DNA of 64,000 nucleotides from Allobosea sp039673065 (GTDB lineage Bacteria; Pseudomonadota; Alphaproteobacteria; Rhizobiales; Beijerinckiaceae): the NCBI RefSeq assembly GCF_039673065.1, contig NZ_JBDJKW010000001.1, positions 124,001 through 188,000 of the forward strand, written 5' to 3'. The stretch's first letter is position 1, and every line of letters begins with the position of its first letter. Shown here piece after piece: positions 33,086 through 40,854 of the stretch. Made by a program: the position numbers and the translations under genes. The notes below the pieces were generated by a model that was not told where the DNA came from, did not search any database, and saw only the letters and a program-made list of their open reading frames with translations.

Positions 33086-33966
33086 GGAGCGCCCACGCTC
33101 TCGCCGCCGGGATGCTGGCCGCCCTGGCCGCCCCCGCCTCCGCCGAGACCTACTTGTCCGTCGCGGCGGCCACGGACGCCTATAGGACCGAATTGGCCAA
33201 GTCCTGCTCCGAGGTCGGTTCGACGCTGGACGTGCGTCCGGGCTTCGTCCGCGAGGTTGACCTGAATGGCGACGGCGTCCCGGACGCCATCCTGTCCACC
33301 CGGTACGCCGACTGCGCGACGGCTCCGGCCCCATTCGCCTTCTCGGGCTCGTCCGGCGAGGCCGCCCGCTGGGTGGTGTCCGTGCCGGGCGGCTTCGAAA
33401 CGCTGGAGTTCGTCTACCAGAAGGTCGAGATCGAGCGGAGCGGCGGGGCGCCCCGTATCACCTTGTCCCTGCCGGGGGGAATCTGCGGGCTCGGCGCGCT
33501 CGACCGATGCCGGCACGTCATCCAACTGGACGGTTCTCGGGTCGTCGCCTCGGCCTGGTCGGATGGGCAGGCCCGGCCCGAGCCGACGAAGGCGACCGCG
33601 AGCCCAGCGGCGAGCGATCCCGTGCCCGTCATGACGGCGGATCACAACGGCTCCGTCATGGAGATCCGCGACGACCGCATCCTCTACGCCGAGCCGAAGG
33701 CCAGCCTGCGCGGCGTTGTGAAGCCCGGCACGGTGCTCGTCGAGGGCAAGTGGACCGGCGACCGCTTCGCCGGCACCGCCTACGCCTTCAAGAAGGGTTG
33801 CCCGCCCGCTTCCTACGCCGTCAGCGGTGCCAAGGTCGAGCGGCCAGGCCAGCTCGACCTGGTCCTTCGCGGCGCCGGCCCGATCCGGAAGGGATGCGAG
33901 GTCGTCGGCTACTCCGACCGCAGCCCGCATGCGCGGCTCGTCTTCGAAAAGATCATGAGTGAGTGA
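33082..33966 (+). CDS. Secreted protein of unknown function with a DxNGDGxxD loop, 294 aa
   Basis: A signal peptide (MRSAHALAAGMLAALAAPASAE) leads a periplasmic protein. Near residue 60 it has VDLNGDGVPDAILS, a calcium-binding-like loop seen in VCBS/FG-GAP and dockerin-type repeats. Four or more cysteines (CSEVG, DCATA, GICGLGALDRCRH, GCPPASY, KGCEVV) suggest disulfides. It overlaps the upstream membrane protein gene by four bases. The two likely act together at the envelope; the function is unknown. Confidence 0.7.
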   Translation: MRSAHALAAGMLAALAAPASAETYLSVAAATDAYRTELAKSCSEVGSTLDVRPGFVREVDLNGDGVPDAILSTRYADCATAPAPFAFSGSSGEAARWVVSVPGGFETLEFVYQKVEIERSGGAPRITLSLPGGICGLGALDRCRHVIQLDGSRVVASAWSDGQARPEPTKATASPAASDPVPVMTADHNGSVMEIRDDRILYAEPKASLRGVVKPGTVLVEGKWTGDRFAGTAYAFKKGCPPASYAVSGAKVERPGQLDLVLRGAGPIRKGCEVVGYSDRSPHARLVFEKIMSE

Positions 33967-33974
33967 GGCGAACG

Positions 33975-34480
33975 ATGGCAGGTCAGGTCATACGCGGGAA
34001 CAGGCTGGCCTACTATTACGGCATTCCCGTCATCGACATGGGCGTCCGCATCATCCCGGCGAGCAAGGACCGCCCTACGAGATGGCCAGTCGCGTGACCG
34101 TGCTGACGCCCGGGACGCCCTGTTTGCTCTGCCGAGGGCTGGTCGACCCCGTGCGAGCGCGGGAAGAGGCGCTGCGCCGCACGGACCCCGAGGAGTTCGA
34201 GCGCCGCAAGGCCGAGGCCTATGTCTCCGGAGGCGGCGATCCCGCGCCGGTCGTCGTGACCTTCACCACCGAGACGGCCTGCATGGCCGTCAACGAACTG
34301 CTCCAAGCCCTGACCGCCTTCCGCGGCGACGGGGGCATGAAGCCCGAACGCCGGCGGCGCTTCGACGCGATCGAGGAGCGCACCACGACGTGCTCGCCTA
34401 GGCCGGAATGCGAGCAGTGCGCGACCCCGATAATCTGGGGCCGGGCCGACGTCACGCCCTTCCTGCACAGGATCGGCTAG
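33975..34480 (+). pseudogene. Decayed ThiF/E1-type adenylyltransferase remnant
   Basis: The first frame (33975-34097) reads NRLAYYYGIPVIDMGVRI, the mid-domain segment of ThiF/E1 enzymes. After about base 34070 the sense passes to another frame: RVTVLTPGTPCLLCRGLVDP, FTTETACMAVNELLQALTAFRG and the terminal cysteine pairs. The nucleotide-binding N-terminal part with its glycine-rich loop is missing altogether. So the gene is both truncated and frameshifted. It precedes a DUF6527 gene, a family found beside ThiF genes in bacterial ubiquitin-like systems, which suggests the remains of such an operon. Confidence 0.75.
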
Positions 34481-34482
34481 CC

Positions 34483-34839
34483 ATGATGAAGAAGCTCATC
34501 GCGAAGGCGCTTCGGCGCCTCGGCATCATCGAGTTCGATTTCGTGGCGACCCGAGCACGATCCTATCCCTCCGAGTGCGACCTGAGGCCCGGAGAGATCG
34601 TCCACGTGGTCGATGGCGAGATCGAAAAGTGGGCCTGCCTGAAATGCCCCGGCGGGTGTGGCGCGATGATCCCGCTTTCGCTGAGCCAGAGGCGTCGGCC
34701 GCGCTGGGATATCGCCTTGGACTGGTTCGGCCGCCCGACCGTCAAGCCGTCCGTCCATCAGCAGAACGACTGCGGGTGCCATTTCTGGATCAAACAAGGC
34801 CGCATCGATTGGTGCAAGGGCGGTAGGCCTTCTCGGTAA
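34483..34839 (+). CDS. DUF6527 family protein (putative zinc-binding)
   Basis: A 118-residue protein with a CPGGCG motif, then IPLSLSQRRRPRWDIALDWFGRPTVKPSVHQQNDCGCHFWIKQGRIDWC, the pattern I associate with DUF6527. The four paired cysteines (CLKCPGGC, DCGCHF) probably bind zinc. DUF6527 genes cluster with ThiF and multi-ubiquitin genes in predicted bacterial ubiquitin-like conjugation operons. Here the ThiF gene is broken and no ubiquitin-like gene is seen, so this is a leftover of such a system or a protein with another role. Confidence 0.75.
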   Translation: MMKKLIAKALRRLGIIEFDFVATRARSYPSECDLRPGEIVHVVDGEIEKWACLKCPGGCGAMIPLSLSQRRRPRWDIALDWFGRPTVKPSVHQQNDCGCHFWIKQGRIDWCKGGRPSR

Positions 34840-34933
34840 CGGAGCAGCGAGGTGCAGTTGATGTGGAATGCAACTCTGCAGCACGTCTTGGCGCTTCTAT
34901 ACTCGCGGCGACCTGCCTTGATTCGGTGCCCTC

Positions 34934-36202
34934 ATGCGACTGCTGCTCGGTCCCAAGAATTCCGCGTACGCCGACATCAGCGACGTCGAGACCAAATTCG
35001 GAATCGAGCGCGGACGCATACTGGTAGCTTGGGCAAGGGTTTATGGCGTTGGTCTGCTGCAGAAAATCCTAGGCCCTCGCATGGCGAAGCTTGAGGTAGT
35101 CGTAGGCCTCTCGTTTGGGGGAACGAGCGCCGAAGCCCTGATGCACCTTCATCAAATGGGGGCCCAAGTTCGCCTATTTCACAAGCACCCGCGTCAAACC
35201 TTCCACCCGAAGATATATTGCTTCGACAGCGGAGGCTCCCATCCCCGAAATGCCCGTGTCTTGGTCGGGAGTTCGAATCTGACCGGCGGCGGCCTCTTTT
35301 CGAATTACGAAGGTAACCTCACGATCGACCTGCAGCCGCGTGACGTCGCTTCGGATGCCACGTTCTACGAATCCGTCATGGACGAGTTCGACGAGATAGT
35401 GGGTTCCGATTTTTGCACCGCGCTCGGTGGAGCCGATCACATCAAGGAGCTTCTCGAAAGCGGCTTCATAGCCACGGAGACTCGTCTCAGGCAGAAGGCG
35501 GCCAAAAATGCGGCTGCCTTTCCACGCCTGGGGAAGACCACGAGCTTTTTCACGGCACCGCCGCCCGAAGTTCCCAAGATCGACCTGCCAGCGTTGCCCA
35601 TCGACTTCACCGAGGAGGAATCGTCTGAGGCCCTTGCATTGGAAGGCAGCCCCGCGGAGGCAACGCCGGAAGGTGTGCCAGATGTCGTTAGCGCCGTCGA
35701 AACCTTGTTCGTCAGAACCCTCACATCGACCGACGTCAAGAAGCTAAAGGGGGCGTCCGGTACTTTCGAGCCGGACCTGGCCATCACGGTACGCGATACT
35801 CATCCGGACTTCTGGGGCTGGCCTGGGAAGTTCGCATCGATAGACCGGGGTCGCGGTCCTCGGCTGGAATGGGCGACATCCGCGCGGCTAATCACCTCGT
35901 TAACGGGGGAGATGGGCCGCCGTATCGACTTCGTTCAATGGTTTCGGGAAGAGCGAGAAGGGCATGCCCCCGAGCATCGCCTGCGGCTGGGGCCAATATC
36001 CCAGATACGCGATGCCGTTCCCCCGAGCTTCGATGCCATGGGCGTGTTGGTGGTGGAGCGCTGTGATGAAGGCAGTCCAGACGATTTCATCGTGCGGCTG
36101 ATAGCATCCGACGAGCAGCCGTATGCCGACTTCGCCAGTCGCCTCACGGGACAGCGTGCAAAGCATCGGTTCGGCTATGCGAGCTCGGTCGGAGACGAAT
36201 AG
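34934..36202 (+). CDS. PLD-family restriction endonuclease (BfiI/NgoFVII-like)
   Basis: The N-terminal phospholipase D-type nuclease domain has the complete HxKx4D motif (His91, Lys93, Asp98), followed by GSSNLTGGG with Asn115 and NYEGN. A single HKD motif means it must dimerise to form an active site, as in BfiI. The C-terminal half (about 250-422) would be the DNA-recognition part. It converges with two SPPY-type methyltransferase genes, as expected for a restriction-modification system whose asymmetric site needs two methylases. 422 residues against about 360 for BfiI. Confidence 0.85.
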   Translation: MRLLLGPKNSAYADISDVETKFGIERGRILVAWARVYGVGLLQKILGPRMAKLEVVVGLSFGGTSAEALMHLHQMGAQVRLFHKHPRQTFHPKIYCFDSGGSHPRNARVLVGSSNLTGGGLFSNYEGNLTIDLQPRDVASDATFYESVMDEFDEIVGSDFCTALGGADHIKELLESGFIATETRLRQKAAKNAAAFPRLGKTTSFFTAPPPEVPKIDLPALPIDFTEEESSEALALEGSPAEATPEGVPDVVSAVETLFVRTLTSTDVKKLKGASGTFEPDLAITVRDTHPDFWGWPGKFASIDRGRGPRLEWATSARLITSLTGEMGRRIDFVQWFREEREGHAPEHRLRLGPISQIRDAVPPSFDAMGVLVVERCDEGSPDDFIVRLIASDEQPYADFASRLTGQRAKHRFGYASSVGDE

Positions 36203-36209
36203 GACGAAT

Positions 36210-37706
36210 TTAGAGCTTTCGGAGCACCAGCAGCGTCTCGGCCTCTACAGCGTTGCTCGCGTGCAGTCCGTATCGTCGGTATGTCTGGAGGGAAGTCGTC
36301 TCCTCGATACGCCAGCCTACGCTTTCGGCGAGCGCCGCAAGATGCGCAGGCGTATCGATATCGAAGCGAACGTTCGACAAGACCGTGTGGTTATGGCCGA
36401 CGATTAGGGCGTATGGCGCCTCTTGCTTCATCGCCTCCGCCACCTTCGAGAAGCTGTCCCGCATACTTACCAAATACCGGTAAAGGAGCGGTGGGACGGC
36501 CTGCCGACGGAAGCCATCGGACGGCCCGAGGGCCTTTGACAACCTCATGCAGATGCGATGCTGCGCCTCGGGCAAACGATCCGCGTTCTCGGACAACCGT
36601 CGTTCCCACCGCGATCGCCCCGCTTTGCCGAACTCCCTGCTGCCGACCAGCTCGCTCTCCAACGGCCTGATCCGCTCCGGGCCGATCAGGCCCAACCATG
36701 CGAGCGACAGACGTTGCGTGTCCACGTAGGGCAGCGCCATGGCGTAAGGCGGGCTCGTTATGGCCATATCGAAGGCTCCGGCCCTGGCGTCGTTCAACGC
36801 GCCGGTGGTGACATCACCAAGGATTGCTTTACCGGCACCTCGCATTTCGCCGAGGACGGCCTGAGCAGCGGCGATCCTGTCGATGAATCGGTCGCAGGCT
36901 GCGGCGAAGGCCTCTATGAACGGGACCGATGGCGGAGGGCTCGTCCGACGACGAATACGAAGGTCTGCGGGATCCTGGAGCGAATAATCGCGCAAGAGGT
37001 CGCTCGCAAGCGCCAGCAATACGGGCGCGCAGATACCCGCCTTTTCGGTGATGGCGATCCGCAGACGTTCGATCGTGGCGAGAATGCTCGGCTCGAACCA
37101 GGCTTCGAGGTATCGGCGGCGCTCGCCGGCGTCGAAACCGGCATCTCGGGACCGATGCCTCTCAAAGTCCTTACGGACCTTTGTGGCGGCGGTTTTGAGA
37201 TCTGTCTCTGAAACGGTCAGAGAGAGGAGCTTGGCATTGCTGAGGAACACCGCCATGGGATTGATGTCGATCCCCGTGGCTTCGGCCCCAAGGTGCGCGC
37301 TCTCGACCAAGGTCGTGCCGCTGCCGCAGAAGGGATCCAGGATTTTCTTTCCCGGCCCCGCGCCGAAGATGTTCAGGATCGCGCGCGCGACCTGGGGATT
37401 GAACTTGCCCTTGTATTCATGGAGGCCGTGAGCGGAATATCGGGTCGCCTGCCGCTTGGAAGCCGAACGCGCCGCCTGCTCAAGCTCACTTTGGATGGTC
37501 CTCATGCGGGAGGAACCGAACGAAAGCGCGGAAAAATAGGTTAGGCGCCTCGCCTGCTCCGAACTCGGCTCCGAGCCCCGCACCATGAGGCCCCCTGAAT
37601 CGGGATCGAACTGACAGCCGACGATCGCAGCGACCTCTCTCAACGCCAAATCGCGTTCGTAGGGAAAGTAGGCATAGTCGTGCCAGGAGAGGTGCATTAT
37701 CATCAT
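36210..37706 (-). CDS. DNA methyltransferase, SPPY type (putative N4-cytosine), second of pair
   Basis: The SAM-binding motif DPFCGSGTTLVESAHLGAEATGIDINP lies near residue 125 and the catalytic TSPPYAMALPYVDTQRLSLAWLG near 315, with a recognition domain between. TSPPY favours N4-cytosine methylation, although N6-adenine cannot be excluded. The ATG at 37706 overlaps the stop of the other methyltransferase, and AGGA is near. It ends eight bases from the nuclease stop in convergent orientation. It protects one strand or site form against the PLD nuclease. Confidence 0.85.
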   Translation of the reverse strand: MMIMHLSWHDYAYFPYERDLALREVAAIVGCQFDPDSGGLMVRGSEPSSEQARRLTYFSALSFGSSRMRTIQSELEQAARSASKRQATRYSAHGLHEYKGKFNPQVARAILNIFGAGPGKKILDPFCGSGTTLVESAHLGAEATGIDINPMAVFLSNAKLLSLTVSETDLKTAATKVRKDFERHRSRDAGFDAGERRRYLEAWFEPSILATIERLRIAITEKAGICAPVLLALASDLLRDYSLQDPADLRIRRRTSPPPSVPFIEAFAAACDRFIDRIAAAQAVLGEMRGAGKAILGDVTTGALNDARAGAFDMAITSPPYAMALPYVDTQRLSLAWLGLIGPERIRPLESELVGSREFGKAGRSRWERRLSENADRLPEAQHRICMRLSKALGPSDGFRRQAVPPLLYRYLVSMRDSFSKVAEAMKQEAPYALIVGHNHTVLSNVRFDIDTPAHLAALAESVGWRIEETTSLQTYRRYGLHASNAVEAETLLVLRKL

Positions 37707-38851
37707 CAATTCCTACGCAGAACAAGAATTGTCTCGGTCTTGATGTTGGCGTGCGACAAGTTGAACGACTTCCTGTTGGAGCGTATGGCCCGCTCGATCC
37801 GATGGACCAATTCCATCCCGCGTTCAGCGCAAGCGTCTGCGATGATCCCAGCGTTATCCACATCCTGACCGTGTATGCGCGATCTACCGACGACGAAACA
37901 TGCATGCCCCCCACGGACGAGGACCTCTCGCAGCATCTCGGCGAGCCCCGCCATCTGACGAGCGAAGTCGCTAGCGTCGTGCTTCTTCGGACCGAAAAAG
38001 TGTGCGCGCGCTCCGATCTCATGCTCCTTGACGCAAAGGGGGTCGAAGCCTAGCCACCACATCCGGTACTTGTGGTAGAGCCAGTATTCATAAGCGTTCG
38101 GATATGGGGGCGACGTCACCACAAGGCCGACATCGCCAATCTGATTGGCCGCGACTTTGAGAATGTCGCCTTCAATCACGCGGCTGGGTCCGGATGGTTT
38201 CGCACGGTTCATAAGCGCGGCAACTATCTTCTTCGTCGCCTTTGCGAATTGAGGAAGAACGTCTGCGCCAACCACCTTCTTAGGGACGGCGGCATAGCGT
38301 GTGTCGCTATCCTGGTTCGAGACGCGCACGATGATGCTGGACATCGCCAACCTAAGAATGTCCCGATTCTCGGGAGCAGATGAATGAATCGCCTGTCCGA
38401 GCCGTGCCAATGCATCCTGTACATCAGGCTTGAACCAATGGTTCAGTCGCGGGATTTCAGGGATTGTGACCGCCTCCGCCGCGAGCACTTTTTCGGTGAC
38501 CTCGGCAAGGGCTTTGCCTATGCTCTCCGGCAGCGGTTCGGTTTTCACCCGGCTCAGAAGCACAGCTATAGGATTGAGATCAACGCCAACGGCAGACATG
38601 CCAGCGCGTTGTGCTTCGACCAGGGTAGTCCCGCTGCCGCAGAAGGGGTCGAACACGCAAGTACCCGAGCGCGGCGCCAGCGCAGCGATCAGAGCTTTCG
38701 GTATCTCCGGGATGAACTTCGCTGGATACGGGTGAAGCGAATGCAAATCCTGTGGAACGCTGCCTGGGAAGTCCCAATCGAGCGTCGCGAGTTCGCCGAC
38801 GCCCCCACTCACAGTTGGTGAAGCGTGTATAGAAGGGCTGCCTCGCATCAT
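37706..38851 (-). CDS. DNA methyltransferase, SPPY type (putative N4-cytosine), first of pair
   Basis: The SAM motif is VFDPFCGSGTTLVEAQRAGMSAVGVDLNPIA near residue 68. The catalytic segment TSPPYPNAYEYWLYHKYRMWWLG is near 245, with a target-recognition region between. It differs clearly from its neighbour, as expected for enzymes methylating the two strands of an asymmetric site. Its start overlaps the stop of a 59-residue putative DNA-binding protein gene, and its stop overlaps the next methyltransferase, making a three-gene operon facing the nuclease gene. Confidence 0.85.
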   Translation of the reverse strand: MMRGSPSIHASPTVSGGVGELATLDWDFPGSVPQDLHSLHPYPAKFIPEIPKALIAALAPRSGTCVFDPFCGSGTTLVEAQRAGMSAVGVDLNPIAVLLSRVKTEPLPESIGKALAEVTEKVLAAEAVTIPEIPRLNHWFKPDVQDALARLGQAIHSSAPENRDILRLAMSSIIVRVSNQDSDTRYAAVPKKVVGADVLPQFAKATKKIVAALMNRAKPSGPSRVIEGDILKVAANQIGDVGLVVTSPPYPNAYEYWLYHKYRMWWLGFDPLCVKEHEIGARAHFFGPKKHDASDFARQMAGLAEMLREVLVRGGHACFVVGRSRIHGQDVDNAGIIADACAERGMELVHRIERAIRSNRKSFNLSHANIKTETILVLRRN

Positions 38852-39027
38852 TCAGCACTCTGCTTTTTGCGCGGCGAGACAGCGCCTTGGGGATGTGGAA
38901 AGCCCTCGCGATCAAGATGTTCCCGAACGAGTCTGGCGATAAGCGTGCTCTTCTTGTGTCCTTGCGCCGAGCAATAGGCTTCAAGTCGCGCGCCGTCCGC
39001 GGGAGACAGAAGCACCGTTATTCTCAT
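38848..39027 (-). CDS. 59-residue putative ribbon-helix-helix regulator of the R-M operon
   Basis: This small gene starts at ATG 39027 behind a GGGGGAA and ends with an ATGA overlap into the first methyltransferase gene. The product (MRITVLLSPADGARLEAYC, then GHKKSTLIARLVREHLDREG) has the beta-strand, helix, helix pattern of ribbon-helix-helix proteins. Leading a methyltransferase operon and lying downstream of a 34-bp palindrome, it is a good candidate for a controller protein that times methylase and nuclease expression. Function is inferred from shape and position. Confidence 0.7.
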   Translation of the reverse strand: MRITVLLSPADGARLEAYCSAQGHKKSTLIARLVREHLDREGFPHPQGAVSPRKKQSAE

Positions 39028-39086
39028 AGGCTTCCCCCCCGCACCACGAATCGACGAATCTTAACGGGTCCCCATGAAAAGCGCGA

Positions 39087-39120
39087 GAGGATAAATGCGC
39101 ATTTATGCGCATTTATCCTC
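39087..39120. promoter_or_regulatory. 34-bp perfect palindrome upstream of the R-M operon
   Basis: Arms GAGGATAAATGCGCAT and ATGCGCATTTATCCTC are exact 16-base inverse copies around two T residues. Each half contains the self-complementary ATGCGCAT, so the element offers two overlapping sites. It is AT-rich, lies 60 bp before the 59-residue regulator gene and just after the relaxase gene. An operator for the ribbon-helix-helix protein is the simplest reading. A recombination site is possible. Confidence 0.7.
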
Positions 39121-39168
39121 ATTAGTTAACACGTGCCGCGCTTGCGACCGCAGTGGCCTGAGCATGCG

Positions 39169-40413
39169 TCATCGCAGCGGCAGCCCCCAGATATCCGTCT
39201 TCCCCCACAGCGCCCAGTCTCGCACCCGATCGGCCATCGCCGCCGCCTCGATCCGCTCGACGGCCTCCCGGGCGCGCTCCATCGCGGCCAGATGACGCCC
39301 GGTCGAGACATCTAACCCCGTCACGCATCGGCCGAGTGCGGCGCCGCGGGCGACGGGGATGGCGCGGAGCTGTGCCAGCGCAGCGCCCGGACCGCGTCCG
39401 TCACGTCCGCGACTGCGACCGTCAGGTCCGACAGGGTGGAGATCAGGTCGTCGAAGCCCGATCCCTCCTCCGAGGGCGGCGCTAGCGCCGCGAGGATCGC
39501 ATGCAGCAGCCTGTCCTGTGCGGCCAGTCGCCGCTCGATCTCCGTCCATTCCATTTCCGTGGAGCTCCAGTTCCATTCCGTTCAGGCGCGCCTTGACCTC
39601 CGCGGCGCGGATGCGGGTGCCCTCGAAGCATCGCGCCGCGGCGCCGATCACGCGGGTCGCGAGATGCGCGGTGCCGGCGGCGTCGACCACGACCGGGCCG
39701 GCGCGGCCCTGCCGCAGGTCGAGGCCCCTTTCGCGAAGGGCCGCGAGGAAGCCGGGACCGTCCGAAGTCGACCGCCAGGCCGCGAGGGCATCGCGCCTGA
39801 CGTCATCGAGGGAGACGCCGGTTCTCTCTTGGATGAGGCGTTCCCGAGGCGTCAGCGGCGCGATGGGCCGGGCGATGGCCGTCATGCCAGCGGCGACGAG
39901 CCAATCGGCGACGTCCGATCGACCGTCCCGCCGCAGGCCCGCGACGATGGCCTTGGCGTGCTTGGACGGCACCGGTGCGATCCCGAATTCGAATTCCACG
40001 ATCCTGGCGATCTTCTCGCGCCGGACGAAGTCGAAGCGAAGGTCCACGACCGAGCCATCCGATTGCGCGACCGTGTAGACTCGGTGTTCATGCTTCCTGT
40101 CGTGCTTGACGTGCTCCACGCCGCACCAGGGATGCGCCTCCATGCCGAACTCCCGCTCGAAAAGCTGCCAGAAGCGGGCGCGGGCGGCGGCGTCGTTGGC
40201 GATGCCGGGATCGGGGCTGCAATGCACGTGATAGATCGGCCGGTCGGTCCTGCCGCCCGCCGACAGGGCGGCGAGCTCCGCGATCCGACCGGACAGCGAC
40301 GCGGCTCCGAGGCCGCGCCCGGGCAGGATGCGGACCTCGTTCTCGTCTTCTTTCAGGAGATGGCGCGCGAGCGCGTCGCCGACGCCCGTCCCTCGTGTGG
40401 CGCCGCTGATCAC
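39169..40413 (-). CDS. Relaxase/mobilisation nuclease (C-terminal region irregular)
   Basis: Starts at GTG 40413, overlapping the MobC-like stop. The N-terminus (GDALARHLLKEDENEVRILPGRGL) and the motifs YHVHCSPDP (61-69) and HVKHDRKHEHRVY (101-113, metal-binding histidines) mark a MobP/VirD2-like relaxase. It should nick at an oriT during mobilisation. From about residue 280 the translation becomes compositionally odd until about 365, while another frame across 39321-39554 reads like protein. The last 50 residues (GRHLAAMERAREAVERIEAAAMADRVRDWALW) look genuine again. A frameshift pair or nested gene is likely. Confidence 0.75.
   Translation of the reverse strand: MISGATRGTGVGDALARHLLKEDENEVRILPGRGLGAASLSGRIAELAALSAGGRTDRPIYHVHCSPDPGIANDAAARARFWQLFEREFGMEAHPWCGVEHVKHDRKHEHRVYTVAQSDGSVVDLRFDFVRREKIARIVEFEFGIAPVPSKHAKAIVAGLRRDGRSDVADWLVAAGMTAIARPIAPLTPRERLIQERTGVSLDDVRRDALAAWRSTSDGPGFLAALRERGLDLRQGRAGPVVVDAAGTAHLATRVIGAAARCFEGTRIRAAEVKARLNGMELELHGNGMDGDRAATGRTGQAAACDPRGASAALGGGIGLRRPDLHPVGPDGRSRGRDGRGPGAALAQLRAIPVARGAALGRCVTGLDVSTGRHLAAMERAREAVERIEAAAMADRVRDWALWGKTDIWGLPLR
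39321..39554 (-). CDS. Possible nested/overlapping small gene inside the relaxase gene, 77 aa
   Basis: A second frame begins at ATG 39554 behind a GGAG about eight bases away. It encodes a regular amphipathic protein (MEWTEIERRLAAQDRLLHAILAAL, DDLISTLSDLTVAVADVTDAVRAL), with hydrophobic residues at heptad spacing. It ends in a GTGA overlap into the relaxase frame. It reads more like a protein than the relaxase frame does here. It may be a separate small coiled-coil gene, or evidence that the relaxase frame is shifted. Confidence 0.5.
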   Translation of the reverse strand: MEWTEIERRLAAQDRLLHAILAALAPPSEEGSGFDDLISTLSDLTVAVADVTDAVRALRWHSSAPSPSPAAPHSADA

Positions 40414-40814
40414 GTGCGCCGGACCACCAGCGGGATCAGGGCGGCGCGAGCGCGATCGAGGCCGGCGTTCGCGGCGTCCCTGTCGCCGGCGGCAACCGCG
40501 GCGTTGACCGCGCCGAGTTCCCGGACCGCCGCGCCGATCGCCGCGTCGTAGTCCGAGGGCTTGCGGATCGGGCGCCCGCTCCGCGCGTCGCGCTCCGAAT
40601 CGAGGGCGACCTTCTCCAGCATGGTCCGGCGCACGAACGCGCCGGCGGTCAGGCCATCGCGGCGCGCGTGCTCGGCGATGGCCCGGTCCAGATCCTCTGA
40701 CATGCGGGTGACGAACCGGATGGCGAGGCCGCGGCGGGTGGGCGCGGCGCGCGTCGGCTTCGCCACCTGGCCGTGGGCTGGGATCTTCGGATTGTTCATG
40801 TGCGAGTTGGGCAT
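40410..40814 (-). CDS. MobC-like relaxosome accessory protein (ribbon-helix-helix)
   Basis: Typical of plasmid MobC/RHH relaxosome proteins: a basic N-terminal tail, then IRFVTRMSEDLDRAIAEHARRDGLTAGAFVRRTMLE with the ribbon-helix-helix pattern, and a helical C-terminus (AVRELGAVNAAVAAGDRDAANAGLDRARAAL). It is directly upstream of the relaxase and overlaps it (GTGA). It would bind oriT and help the relaxase nick. Start taken at 40814; an ATG at 40799 is also possible. Confidence 0.8.
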   Translation of the reverse strand: MPNSHMNNPKIPAHGQVAKPTRAAPTRRGLAIRFVTRMSEDLDRAIAEHARRDGLTAGAFVRRTMLEKVALDSERDARSGRPIRKPSDYDAAIGAAVRELGAVNAAVAAGDRDAANAGLDRARAALIPLVVRRT

Positions 40815-40854
40815 AGGCTGGTCTCGGAATGCCGTGGTGTCGGCTGTCGGGCCT

